A DNA stretch of 45,217 nt from Candidatus Omnitrophota bacterium (GTDB lineage Bacteria; Omnitrophota; Gorgyraeia; Duberdicusellales; 4484-171). Within the stretch, counting starts at the first letter, position 1; every line of letters begins with the position of its first letter. The DNA lies in contig JAQVMQ010000005.1 of NCBI GenBank assembly GCA_028703535.1, positions 1 through 45,217 on the forward strand, read 5' to 3'. This document shows, in pieces, positions 1-7,688 of the stretch. A program made the translations under genes and the position numbers. The notes under the pieces were generated by a model that was given only the letters and a program-made list of their open reading frames with translations, was not told the DNA's origin and searched no databases.

Positions 1-1562
1 GTATTGGCACGCGGTATATCTATACCAGACTCGACTATCGCAGTTGAAAGTAAACAATCTATGTCGCCGTTAATAAAAGAAAGCATGATTTTTTCTATCT
101 CGTGTGTATTCATGCGCCCGTGTATCGCCGCTAAACGTATGCTTGCCGACAAATTACGTCTTATAGCTTTCTCGATCTTACCTAGCGGTTCGATCCTATT
201 ATGTACAAAAAAGACCTGTCCGTTACGGGCATATTCTTTTTCAATTACCTTAGCCAATTCTTTAGGGTCATATTTAACAATTTCAGTTTTAACCGATAAT
301 CTCTCACGAGGAGGTGTCTTTATCATTGATATATTACGTATACCGATAAGTCCCATATGCAATGTTCGCGGTATAGGTGTGGCACTTAACAATAAAACGT
401 CGATTCCCACCTTCATACTTTTTATACGTTCCTTATACGCAACACCAAATTTATGTTCCTCATCTATAACAAGAAGCCCAAGATCTTTAAAGGTAACATC
501 GCCTGAGACAATACGATGTGTCCCGACTACTATATCAATTTTGCCCTCTTTTAATTCTTTGATTATGTTAAGCTGCTGTCTATGCGTCTTAAAGCGTGAC
601 AACATCTCGACCTTAATCGGGAAACCGTCCAGACGTTTAACCAGATTGGTATAATGCTGATACGCCAGTATTGTCGTCGGCACAAGAAACGCGACCTGTT
701 TGTTATCCATAACTGCTTTAAACGCTGCGCGCATGGCAACCTCAGTTTTTCCGTATCCGACGTCGCCGCATATTATTCTATCCATGCACTCTTTAGATTC
801 CATATCACATTTTACGGCCTCTATAGCTTTTGCCTGATCAGGCGTTTCAATAAATTCAAACCGTTCCTCAAATTCTTTCTGCCAATCGCTATCTTTAGCA
901 TATGCATGACCTCCGATTATACTACGTTGCGCCTGCATCTTTAAAAGTTCGACAGCAAAAAACTTTATTTTCTGAGAAACCCGTTCTTTTATTTTTATCC
1001 ATTCTTTAGACCCGAGTTTACTCAGTTTCGGAGGTTTAGCAGCAAAACTCATATATTTTTGCAATAAATGAGCATCTTCTTTAGCTATATATACAATGTC
1101 ACCACCGAGATATTCGACGGTAAAATAATTGTCCTGTTTATCTTTTAGCTTGATATTTTTTATCCCGACAAAACGACCTATCCCATATCGGCTGTGTACA
1201 ACATAATCACCTTTATTTATCTTTAAAACCGCATCCAGCGGAAAATCTTCACTTGAATATTTATAATGTTTCTTTTTATAAGGTATCAAAATTAAGAATT
1301 CATAATCAATAAGTTTATGATGTATAGCCTTATCAAAACTATAAATCGAACTTACCATATCAAATTCCCACTCTACACGCACAGGATAAGCAAAGTTTAC
1401 CGGAAAGATCTCAAACGTATCGCCTCTAACGGAAAAATCTCCCTCACCAAAAACATTGTCATGTCTGGAATATCCCCGATTAGAAACTTCGGATATTACT
1501 TCTTCGATAGTTATATCCTTGTTTTTATATAATTTAAAAGTAGAAAAAACCTTATTAGCCAT
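1..1562 (-). CDS. mfd: Transcription-repair coupling factor Mfd, N-terminally short, C-terminus beyond window
   Basis: ATP-dependent translocase that removes stalled RNA polymerase and recruits UvrA. The frame is open from an ATG at 1562 to the left edge (about 520 residues). Visible in order: a UvrB-like module of the D2 type (GEGDFSVRGDTFEIFP), a CarD-like RNA-polymerase-interacting domain (GDYVVHSRYGIGRF), then helicase motifs: Walker A (GDVGYGKTE), DEEH box (VIDEEHKFG) and LSATPIPRT. In E. coli Mfd about 115 residues precede D2 and about 260 residues (D1b and D3) separate D2 from the polymerase-binding domain; both are absent here. The start is firm because an in-frame TAA lies two codons upstream and secDF ends only 62 nt before it. 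No Shine-Dalgarno is visible; a TATAAT lies 9 nt before the ATG. Last gene seen of the rpsP-yajC-secDF cluster. Identity is very secure; the short form is the oddity. Confidence 0.93.
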   Translation of the reverse strand, partial: MANKVFSTFKLYKNKDITIEEVISEVSNRGYSRHDNVFGEGDFSVRGDTFEIFPVNFAYPVRVEWEFDMVSSIYSFDKAIHHKLIDYEFLILIPYKKKHYKYSSEDFPLDAVLKINKGDYVVHSRYGIGRFVGIKNIKLKDKQDNYFTVEYLGGDIVYIAKEDAHLLQKYMSFAAKPPKLSKLGSKEWIKIKERVSQKIKFFAVELLKMQAQRSIIGGHAYAKDSDWQKEFEERFEFIETPDQAKAIEAVKCDMESKECMDRIICGDVGYGKTEVAMRAAFKAVMDNKQVAFLVPTTILAYQHYTNLVKRLDGFPIKVEMLSRFKTHRQQLNIIKELKEGKIDIVVGTHRIVSGDVTFKDLGLLVIDEEHKFGVAYKERIKSMKVGIDVLLLSATPIPRTLHMGLIGIRNISMIKTPPRERLSVKTEIVKYDPKELAKVIEKEYARNGQVFFVHNRIEPLGKIEKAIRRNLSASIRLAAIHGRMNTHEIEKIMLSFINGDIDCLLSTAIVESGIDIPRAN

Positions 1563-1624
1563 AATTTATGTATTATACCGTAGAAATATAAATTAATAAA
1601 CGAGCCAGATTACCTATAGGAATA

Positions 1625-3781
1625 TTATTTTCTGCGGTTAAACAGCAGACCTACCGGGCATGCGATATAAATAGATGAATAGGTGCCGACAATAAAACCG
1701 ACAAGAAGAGTAAACACGAAACCCTGTAAGGCTTCACCGCCAATCAGATACATTACAAAAACGACCATTATAGTGGTCAATGAAGTTATGACTGTACGCG
1801 AAAGCGTACTGTTGATCGCGGTATTGATAACCTCCTTAAGCGATGAGCCCTGCATACGCGGAGTCAATTCACGAATACGGTCATAGATAACTATTGTATC
1901 GTTGATAGAATAACCAGCTATTGTTAATAAAGCCGTAACGGTAAGTAGGTTGATCTCATATCCTGCAAAAGACAGAACACCAAGCGTAATAACAACATCA
2001 TGAAAAAGTGCTAGTATCGCAGCGAACGCAAAATCAAAATGATGAAATCTAAAACCTACATAAAGTAAGATACCCAATAACGATAAAGCTATTGCCAATA
2101 AAGCTTTAAGTTTAAGCGCATTCCCGACAGTAGGCCCGACTGTTGTAACCTTGAGACGCTCGACTTTTTCATACGCAGCGTCAAGAATATTCTCGGTATC
2201 TTGGGAAATATCACCTTTACTCTTTACTATCACACCGCCCTCAATATCTTTGAATTCTTGAATAAAGACGTCTGTTATCCCGCTGTCCGAAAAAGTTTTG
2301 CGAATATCCTCTATAGGTGTTACAGGTGTGATCTTATATTCCAATATCTGTCCGCCTACAAAATCTACTCCGTACATTTGGTCTTCGCTCTTATAAAAAT
2401 TAAACATACCTACACATATAGTAATAAGCGATATTGTGACACATATGTCGCGTAACCGCACAAAATTAATATTAGAATTCGGCAAGAGTTTAAGCATAGT
2501 CATTTTACTGATATGCATATTCAAAAGAAAGGCAAACAATGTACGCCCTACAAATACTGCTGTAAAGATACTGGCAACTATACCCAACGATAACGTTGTA
2601 GCAAAACCTCGTATAGGCCCTGTCCCATATATGAAAAGGAAAACCGTGGCTATCAACGTCGTAAGGTTAGCATCAACTATAGTACGTTTAGCCTGGTCAA
2701 AACCGTTTTTAACCGCAAGCGCAAACGGCCGGTTATTCTCAAGTTCTTCGCGTATACGTTCAAATATCAATACATTAGCGTCAACCGCCATGCCTAATGT
2801 AAGTATCATACCCGCAATACCCGGTAAAGTAAGTGTCGCATTGAACATATGAAGTCCCGCAAGGACAAACAATAAATTTAAAAAAAGACATACAACTGCC
2901 ACCAAACCGCCCAAAAGATAATACACGAGCATAAAAAGAACCACCAAAGAGGCGCCAATAACTATTGACATAACACCGCGGTTTATCGAATCAGAGCCGA
3001 GCAATGGGCCTACGCTGCGTTCTTCTTCCAAGACTAACGGAACAGGTAATGCTCCGGAATTTAAAATTGATACTAACGCCCGTACTTCTTCAACTACAAA
3101 ATCGCCGGTAATCTCGGCTTCACCGCTTAAGATAGGCTCGCGTATACCAGGCGCGCTCACGACATTACCGTCAAGAACTATAGCAAGACGTTTATCAACG
3201 TTATCACCTGTAACAACAGCAAATTTTTTCGATCCGTCGGCCGTAAACCGCAGTTTAACGGAAGGTACCCCATACTGGTCAAAACCTACAAAAGCTTCGG
3301 CCAAATCAGCTCCGACAAGAGCGTTATCGTCAGAAACAAGAAGCGGCATTTCATCCAAATATTTTAACTGATAACCCGGCTGTTCTTCACCTTTAATAGC
3401 GCTTGCCGTCATTTCTTTATCAGACTGGACTATCTTAAATTCAAGTTTACCAACGTCTTTTAATTTATCTACTATCTTACGGTCAACAACCCCCGGGACC
3501 TGCACCAAAATAGTTTTATCGCCCTGAACAACTATTGACGTTTCTTTTACACCAAAAGAATCAATCCTGTTACGAACTTTTTCTATCGCACCATTTATTG
3601 CGTCATTAACTTTATTTTGAGGTATATCGGCAGTATCGGCACGTAAAAGAATATACATACCGCCTTTAAGATCAAGCCCGAGATTTATTGTATCTTTTAT
3701 AGGCCAAATATAGAACGCGCTGAAAACAACAAGAACACCGATCAATATAAACCTAAAATTTAAATCACCGCGTTTTATCAT
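1625..3781 (-). CDS. secDF: Fused protein translocase subunit SecDF
   Basis: Inner-membrane, proton-driven accessory of the Sec translocon that helps pull exported proteins out of the channel. At 718 residues SecD and SecF are one chain. The SecD half has TM1 (about 10-27), the DLKGG motif, a large periplasmic P1 region and the AVDANVLIFERIREE helix; the SecF half starts near residue 435 and shows GVDFVGG, then the membrane motifs SINDTIVIYDRIRE. Fusion is known in several phyla. It lies 4 nt after yajC and before mfd, so it is probably translated from the rpsP transcript. All key motifs look intact. Confidence 0.96.
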   Translation of the reverse strand: MIKRGDLNFRFILIGVLVVFSAFYIWPIKDTINLGLDLKGGMYILLRADTADIPQNKVNDAINGAIEKVRNRIDSFGVKETSIVVQGDKTILVQVPGVVDRKIVDKLKDVGKLEFKIVQSDKEMTASAIKGEEQPGYQLKYLDEMPLLVSDDNALVGADLAEAFVGFDQYGVPSVKLRFTADGSKKFAVVTGDNVDKRLAIVLDGNVVSAPGIREPILSGEAEITGDFVVEEVRALVSILNSGALPVPLVLEEERSVGPLLGSDSINRGVMSIVIGASLVVLFMLVYYLLGGLVAVVCLFLNLLFVLAGLHMFNATLTLPGIAGMILTLGMAVDANVLIFERIREELENNRPFALAVKNGFDQAKRTIVDANLTTLIATVFLFIYGTGPIRGFATTLSLGIVASIFTAVFVGRTLFAFLLNMHISKMTMLKLLPNSNINFVRLRDICVTISLITICVGMFNFYKSEDQMYGVDFVGGQILEYKITPVTPIEDIRKTFSDSGITDVFIQEFKDIEGGVIVKSKGDISQDTENILDAAYEKVERLKVTTVGPTVGNALKLKALLAIALSLLGILLYVGFRFHHFDFAFAAILALFHDVVITLGVLSFAGYEINLLTVTALLTIAGYSINDTIVIYDRIRELTPRMQGSSLKEVINTAINSTLSRTVITSLTTIMVVFVMYLIGGEALQGFVFTLLVGFIVGTYSSIYIACPVGLLFNRRK

Positions 3782-3785
3782 AATC

Positions 3786-4073
3786 CTATTTTTCTTTGCG
3801 TTTTTTATTTATATAGGAAACAGCAGTTTTATTTATCTCTAGCTTAACCTCATCGCTAACACGTACTATCAGGGTATCGGCCTTAACTGTAACAATCGTA
3901 CCATGTACACCGCCGACAGTAACGATCTCATCGTTTTTCGCTAGATTATTAAGCATATCCTGATGCTCTTTCTGCTTTTTTTTATGCGGCCTGATAACAA
4001 GAAAATACCACACAAAAAACAAAGGAACAAAAAGTATTAAATGTTGCAGTAAATTGGGTTGGCTCTGAGTCAT
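3786..4073 (-). CDS. yajC: Sec translocon accessory protein YajC
   Basis: Small single-pass inner-membrane protein of the SecDF-YajC holotranslocon. At 95 residues it has one N-terminal helix (about 11-27) followed by the family signature FLVIRPHKKKQKEHQDMLNN and a small beta-rich cytoplasmic domain (VTVGGVHGTIVTV). The length is normal. It sits 6 nt after rpsP and immediately before secDF, the usual partner order. Confidence 0.95.
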   Translation of the reverse strand: MTQSQPNLLQHLILFVPLFFVWYFLVIRPHKKKQKEHQDMLNNLAKNDEIVTVGGVHGTIVTVKADTLIVRVSDEVKLEINKTAVSYINKKRKEK

Positions 4074-4079
4074 AATATT

Positions 4080-4328
4080 CTAAGCTGCATTTACTTTTTT
4101 ATAACGTTTATAAAGCGTTTTAACCGTTTCTGTCGGCTGAGCGCCTTTTTTGACCCAACTGTCATATCCGTCACAGTCAATTTTAAGCATATTAACAGCA
4201 GGGCTGTAATATCCAAGTTCCTCAATAAATTTAGAATCACGGGCCTTACGTGCATCCATAACGGCTATTTTGAAATTATGTCTGCCTTTAATAGATTTAC
4301 CCGGTTTCATTAAGCGAATCTTTACCAT
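4080..4328 (-). CDS. rpsP: 30S ribosomal protein S16
   Basis: Small-subunit ribosomal protein that binds 16S rRNA early in assembly. The 82-residue product has the typical start MVKIRLMKPGKS and the FIEELGYYSP segment. A strong GGAGGAG ribosome binding site precedes the ATG. It is the first gene of the rpsP-yajC-secDF-mfd cluster and is served by the promoter at 4405-4432. Confidence 0.96.
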   Translation of the reverse strand: MVKIRLMKPGKSIKGRHNFKIAVMDARKARDSKFIEELGYYSPAVNMLKIDCDGYDSWVKKGAQPTETVKTLYKRYKKVNAA

Positions 4329-4404
4329 TATTGCTCCTCCTTAAAGATTTTTTTGCCATTTAATAATAGACACACTAAGTGTGCTATCAAACATTCAAGC
4401 GTTT

Positions 4405-4432
4405 ATTATACACAATAGAGTAACTTTGTGAA
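4405..4432 (-). promoter_or_regulatory. Probable sigma-70 promoter for rpsP
   Basis: On the minus strand a TTCACA -35 box (4432-4427) is separated by 16 nt from a perfect TATAAT -10 box (4410-4405), about 77 nt upstream of rpsP. Between it and the gene is a short palindrome (CACACT-TAGTGTG near 4368-4385) that would form a hairpin in the leader without a U-run. Confidence 0.65.
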
Positions 4433-4447
4433 GTAAAATCTTTTCAA

Positions 4448-4783
4448 CTAAATAAGCTTACGGTAAAAACAAGTGCGCTCACCCGTATGGCATGCAACAC
4501 CTACCTGTTCAACTTTGACCACCAACGCGTCTTTATCGCAATCATATAGTATATCCTTAACCTTCTGGACATGCCCGCTTGTCTCGCCTTTACGCCAAAG
4601 GACCTGTCTTGAACGTGAATAAAAACAAGTACGTTCCTCTTCCAACGTAATTCCAACAGACTCTCTGTTCATATAACCAAGCATCAGAACTTCATTATTT
4701 TCGTAATCCTGAATAATAGCAGGAATAAGCCCGTTTTTGTCATACTTTAACTCATCCAAATTGACTTTCGCTTCAAAACTCAT
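4448..4783 (-). CDS. hisI: Phosphoribosyl-AMP cyclohydrolase HisI
   Basis: Zn-dependent third step of histidine synthesis: opens the adenine ring of phosphoribosyl-AMP. The 111-residue protein has [27 protein letters not shown], the Asp/Cys metal site DCDKDA and the C-terminal [13 protein letters not shown]. It is the single-domain form, without the HisE pyrophosphohydrolase. I take the ATG at 4783 because an AAAGGA ribosome binding site lies just before it; an ATG five codons earlier would place that site inside the gene. It follows hisF after a 152-nt gap containing the leader repeat at 4800-4867. Confidence 0.93.
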   Translation of the reverse strand: MSFEAKVNLDELKYDKNGLIPAIIQDYENNEVLMLGYMNRESVGITLEEERTCFYSRSRQVLWRKGETSGHVQKVKDILYDCDKDALVVKVEQVGVACHTGERTCFYRKLI

Positions 4784-4799
4784 CTTTGTTCCTTTCATT

Positions 4800-4867
4800 T
4801 AAAATGTTATATATTTAGTTTTACCTCTATTTTAAATGACACCGAGCTGTGTGCGAAGTGTCTTTAT
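4800..4867 (-). repeat. Shared leader element upstream of hisI (copy 1)
   Basis: About 68 nt just upstream of hisI closely match 28241-28309 upstream of leuB in the same orientation and at a similar distance from the start codon. On the minus strand both copies begin ATAAAGACACTTCGC, form a GACAC/GTGTC hairpin, continue through TTTAAAA and GGTAAAACT, and end ATAACATTTT. It could be a dispersed intergenic repeat or a cis-acting leader. Confidence 0.7.
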
Positions 4868-4935
4868 ACTTAAATACCGTTCACGAAACCAGTTTCATCC
4901 TTTATATAAAAATATTATCAACTAATAACGAAATT

Positions 4936-5826
4936 TTACAACCGTACAAACTCACCTTTTTTCTTTAGGTACCTTTTAACCTGCGCTACACTATACTGCC
5001 GGTAATGGAATATTGACGCGGCTAAAGCCGCCGTTGCCTTAGTTTTAGAAAAAACATCATAAAAATGATCAAGGTTACCACACCCACCCGACGCTATAAC
5101 CGGTATCTTAACAGCACTTGATACAGCTTGAGTAAGCGCTATGTCAAACCCGTCTTTTGTGCCATCTGCGTCCATACTGGTAAGAAGTATTTCGCCTGCC
5201 CCTAAACTTTCGGCTTTCTTAGCCCATTGCACCACATCCATGCCAGTAGGTATACGTCCGCCATTTAAATAGACCTCCCACCGTTTAGTCATTTCCCGTT
5301 TCGTCCTTACCGAACTCACGGGACCAGCTTTATATTTATCAGAAAGTTTCCGGAGCCGTTTCCCGTTCGCCTTGCTCACGGGGCCGGCTGTATACGTTAA
5401 ATTAAAGTTACCGGAGTCGATAGTCGATAGTTTAGCGTCTATTGCAACCACTATACATTGACTGCCAAAGATTTTAGCGCCCTCTGAAATCAAATTAGGA
5501 TTTTTAACAGCAGACGTATTAAGCGATACTTTATCTGCCCCTGCTAATAACATCGCTCGAATATCATCAATCGAACGAATACCGCCACCGACAGTAAAAG
5601 GCATAAAAACACATTGAGCTACTTTTTTTACAAGATCTTCTACTATATTACGCTTTTGATGGCTTGCTGTAATATCAAGGAACACTAGTTCATCAGCACC
5701 TTCACGTTCATAAAAAAGTGCGTTCTCTATAGGGTCTCCCGCGTCTCGTAATTTAACGAAATTAACACCTTTAACTACGCGACCGTTGTTAATATCCAGA
5801 CATGGGATTATGCGTTTGGCTACCAT
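4936..5826 (-). CDS. hisF: Imidazole glycerol phosphate synthase subunit HisF with long in-frame insertion
   Basis: Cyclase half of IGP synthase; makes IGP and AICAR from PRFAR and ammonia supplied by HisH. The TIM-barrel signatures are intact: [15 protein letters not shown] with catalytic Asp11, [16 protein letters not shown] with catalytic Asp130, [18 protein letters not shown] and VIASGGCG. It is 296 residues against about 253 usual. The surplus lies at residues 133-182, between the end of strand 5 and WEVYLNGGR, where the family has a variable loop. The inserted DNA is a palindromic unit present twice (5292-5414), giving AGPVS at both 147 and 167. The frame is preserved, so the gene is probably still functional. 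Confidence 0.93.
   Translation of the reverse strand: MVAKRIIPCLDINNGRVVKGVNFVKLRDAGDPIENALFYEREGADELVFLDITASHQKRNIVEDLVKKVAQCVFMPFTVGGGIRSIDDIRAMLLAGADKVSLNTSAVKNPNLISEGAKIFGSQCIVVAIDAKLSTIDSGNFNLTYTAGPVSKANGKRLRKLSDKYKAGPVSSVRTKREMTKRWEVYLNGGRIPTGMDVVQWAKKAESLGAGEILLTSMDADGTKDGFDIALTQAVSSAVKIPVIASGGCGNLDHFYDVFSKTKATAALAASIFHYRQYSVAQVKRYLKKKGEFVRL
5292..5414 (-). repeat. Tandem palindromic element inserted in-frame in hisF
   Basis: Two related units, 5292-5354 and 5359-5414, each start (plus strand) with TTTCCCGTT, carry CTCACGGG-CC-GCT in the middle and end with AAAGTT-CCGGA. In each, CCCGT and ACGGG arms can pair to form a hairpin. A small GTCGATA direct repeat follows at 5416-5430. The arrangement resembles palindromic elements that insert in-frame into genes, as described in Rickettsia; I claim no homology to that family. 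Confidence 0.75.
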
Positions 5827-5959
5827 TGTTCACTCTTGCGACTTTAATAAAATATATAATTATACCGTTGTATTTTAGTACAAAAATCAGAACTTACAAG
5901 GAATTTCCGAACTAACACATTAACTGCAATTAGATAATGCTGAATTCGTTTATTTGATT

Positions 5960-5988
5960 TTGACTTATATAATCGGATATGGTATTCT
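5960..5988 (+). promoter_or_regulatory. Probable promoter for the FtsH-like gene
   Basis: TTGACT (5960-5965) and TATTCT (5983-5988) with a 17-nt spacer, 32 nt upstream of the ATG at 6021. An AAGGAG ribosome binding site precedes that ATG. Confidence 0.55.
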
Positions 5989-6020
5989 ATACGTACTTTA
6001 ATTAAATTTAAGGAGAAAAT

Positions 6021-7688
6021 ATGAATTCACGCCAATTTAAAATTTATTTTCAGTCAAATTATAAGCCACTTCTACTTTTCGGTTTTATTATTTTTTCCGC
6101 ATTAGTTATTTTTATCGTTTCTATCATCGCAACATTGAACTTTATTAAAATGGACTCGATCTTCCAACAAAGTATGTGGGCCGGCATGCTGCAGACATTA
6201 CTTTTAGTCTTTGTTTGGACTGTTACAGGTCTTATACAAACACTACTCTGGGTATACCTTGTTTTTGGAGGCGGCTTTGCACAGTTAACACATAAAAAAA
6301 TCCTTCCTGAACATGTACAAATACGCTGGTCAGACGTCATCGGCATGACAAGTATAAAGACTGAAGTATGGGAAGCCATAACTTTACTCAAAGAACGCGC
6401 ACGCATGAAAAGTATGGGCGCACAGCTTATTAAAGGTATTATTTTATTAGGACCCCCCGGATGCGGAAAAACTTATCTGGCAAAAGCCATCGCAACAGAG
6501 ACCGGCCTGCCCTTTCTTGCAGCCTCAGGCAGTGATTTCGTCGGTATGTTTGTCGGAACAGGTACCGCCACAATAAAAAGCTTATTTAAACGGGCACGTC
6601 TCTTTTCTGAGATGTACGGCGGCTGTATAATCTTTATAGATGAGATCGACAGTTTCGCAACCAAACGTATCACTTCACCAACAGGTACAGGCGCAGGTAT
6701 AGATCATAATGCGACTATTAACCAACTTCTTACGGAAATGGACGGCATAAAAAACGAACAATCTAATATAGTAATAATCGCAGCTACCAACATGAAAGAA
6801 TCAAACTTAGACGAAGCACTTATGCGGCCCGGCCGGTTCGACAGAAAAATACAGGTACAACGACCTAATTTACAAGAGCGCGAAGATCTCATAAAATACT
6901 ACCTGAAACCATTACAAACAGCACCTGATGTTAATACCCATGTTTTAGCCAAACAAACGGTTTATATGTCCGCTGCCGAAATCGTAGCGATGGTCCGTGA
7001 AGCATCGCTTCTTACAATACGTGACCACAAAACACAAATAGCACAACAACATTTAATGAAAGCCTATGACCGGGTAATTTATGGTATGGAAAGCAATACT
7101 TTCCGTAACGATGAAGAAAAAATGCGCACCGCATATCATGAAGCAGGTCATACAATTATTATGGTTCTTGAGGGTCATAACTTTGACGTAGTTAAAGCAA
7201 CTATAATAGCACGTGGCGGATTTATGGGCTATATGATGCCTGTATTATCGGAAGGACGCAATCCGAACAAAGAAGATATGCTTGCCAATATTGCCTGTTC
7301 GTTAGGCGGATATGTGGCCGAAAACCTTGTCTACAATACAAGCTCTTCCGGAGTAAGCGAAGATATGCGCATGGCAGCGTATAGGGCATATTTAATGTCG
7401 GCAGCTTACGGACTTGGGCCCAGCGGATTGATCGGTAACTATACAAATCTTGATTCTGAGACTCCATCAGAGTTCAAATCACCCGGAATAATAAAAACAA
7501 TTGAAGAAGACACTCAAAAAATATTGCAGCAGTGTCTTGAAAAAACCAGGTCCATGCTTACAACCGAACGCGAGCTGTTAGATATAATGGCTAAAAATTT
7601 ATTTGATAAAGGTGAATTGAATTATGATGAAATAATCAATTTACACAAAACACATGGAAAAATTAAAGTCACTCGTAAAATCGACTAG
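6021..7688 (+). CDS. FtsH-type membrane AAA+ zinc protease, short-loop form
   Basis: Membrane-anchored ATP-dependent protease that extracts and degrades membrane and cytosolic proteins. Two helices (about 17-40 and 55-82) are separated by only about 14 residues; canonical FtsH has a periplasmic domain of roughly 70-100 residues there. The AAA domain has Walker A GPPGCGKT (144-151), pore motif FVGMFVGTG, Walker B IIFIDEID (203-210) and the second region of homology with RPGRFDR. The M41 peptidase domain has HEAGH (373-377) and a likely third zinc ligand Asp448 in GVSEDM. At 555 residues it is shorter than typical FtsH. The 3' end overlaps the TPR lipoprotein gene by 35 nt. It is probably a specialised paralogue rather than the housekeeping enzyme. 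Confidence 0.85.
   Translation: MNSRQFKIYFQSNYKPLLLFGFIIFSALVIFIVSIIATLNFIKMDSIFQQSMWAGMLQTLLLVFVWTVTGLIQTLLWVYLVFGGGFAQLTHKKILPEHVQIRWSDVIGMTSIKTEVWEAITLLKERARMKSMGAQLIKGIILLGPPGCGKTYLAKAIATETGLPFLAASGSDFVGMFVGTGTATIKSLFKRARLFSEMYGGCIIFIDEIDSFATKRITSPTGTGAGIDHNATINQLLTEMDGIKNEQSNIVIIAATNMKESNLDEALMRPGRFDRKIQVQRPNLQEREDLIKYYLKPLQTAPDVNTHVLAKQTVYMSAAEIVAMVREASLLTIRDHKTQIAQQHLMKAYDRVIYGMESNTFRNDEEKMRTAYHEAGHTIIMVLEGHNFDVVKATIIARGGFMGYMMPVLSEGRNPNKEDMLANIACSLGGYVAENLVYNTSSSGVSEDMRMAAYRAYLMSAAYGLGPSGLIGNYTNLDSETPSEFKSPGIIKTIEEDTQKILQQCLEKTRSMLTTERELLDIMAKNLFDKGELNYDEIINLHKTHGKIKVTRKID

Noticed and set aside
654..944. Plus-strand open frames opposite mfd, and others opposite secDF, rnf and trp genes
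   Set aside because: They lie antisense to clear coding regions and lack any recognisable protein features.
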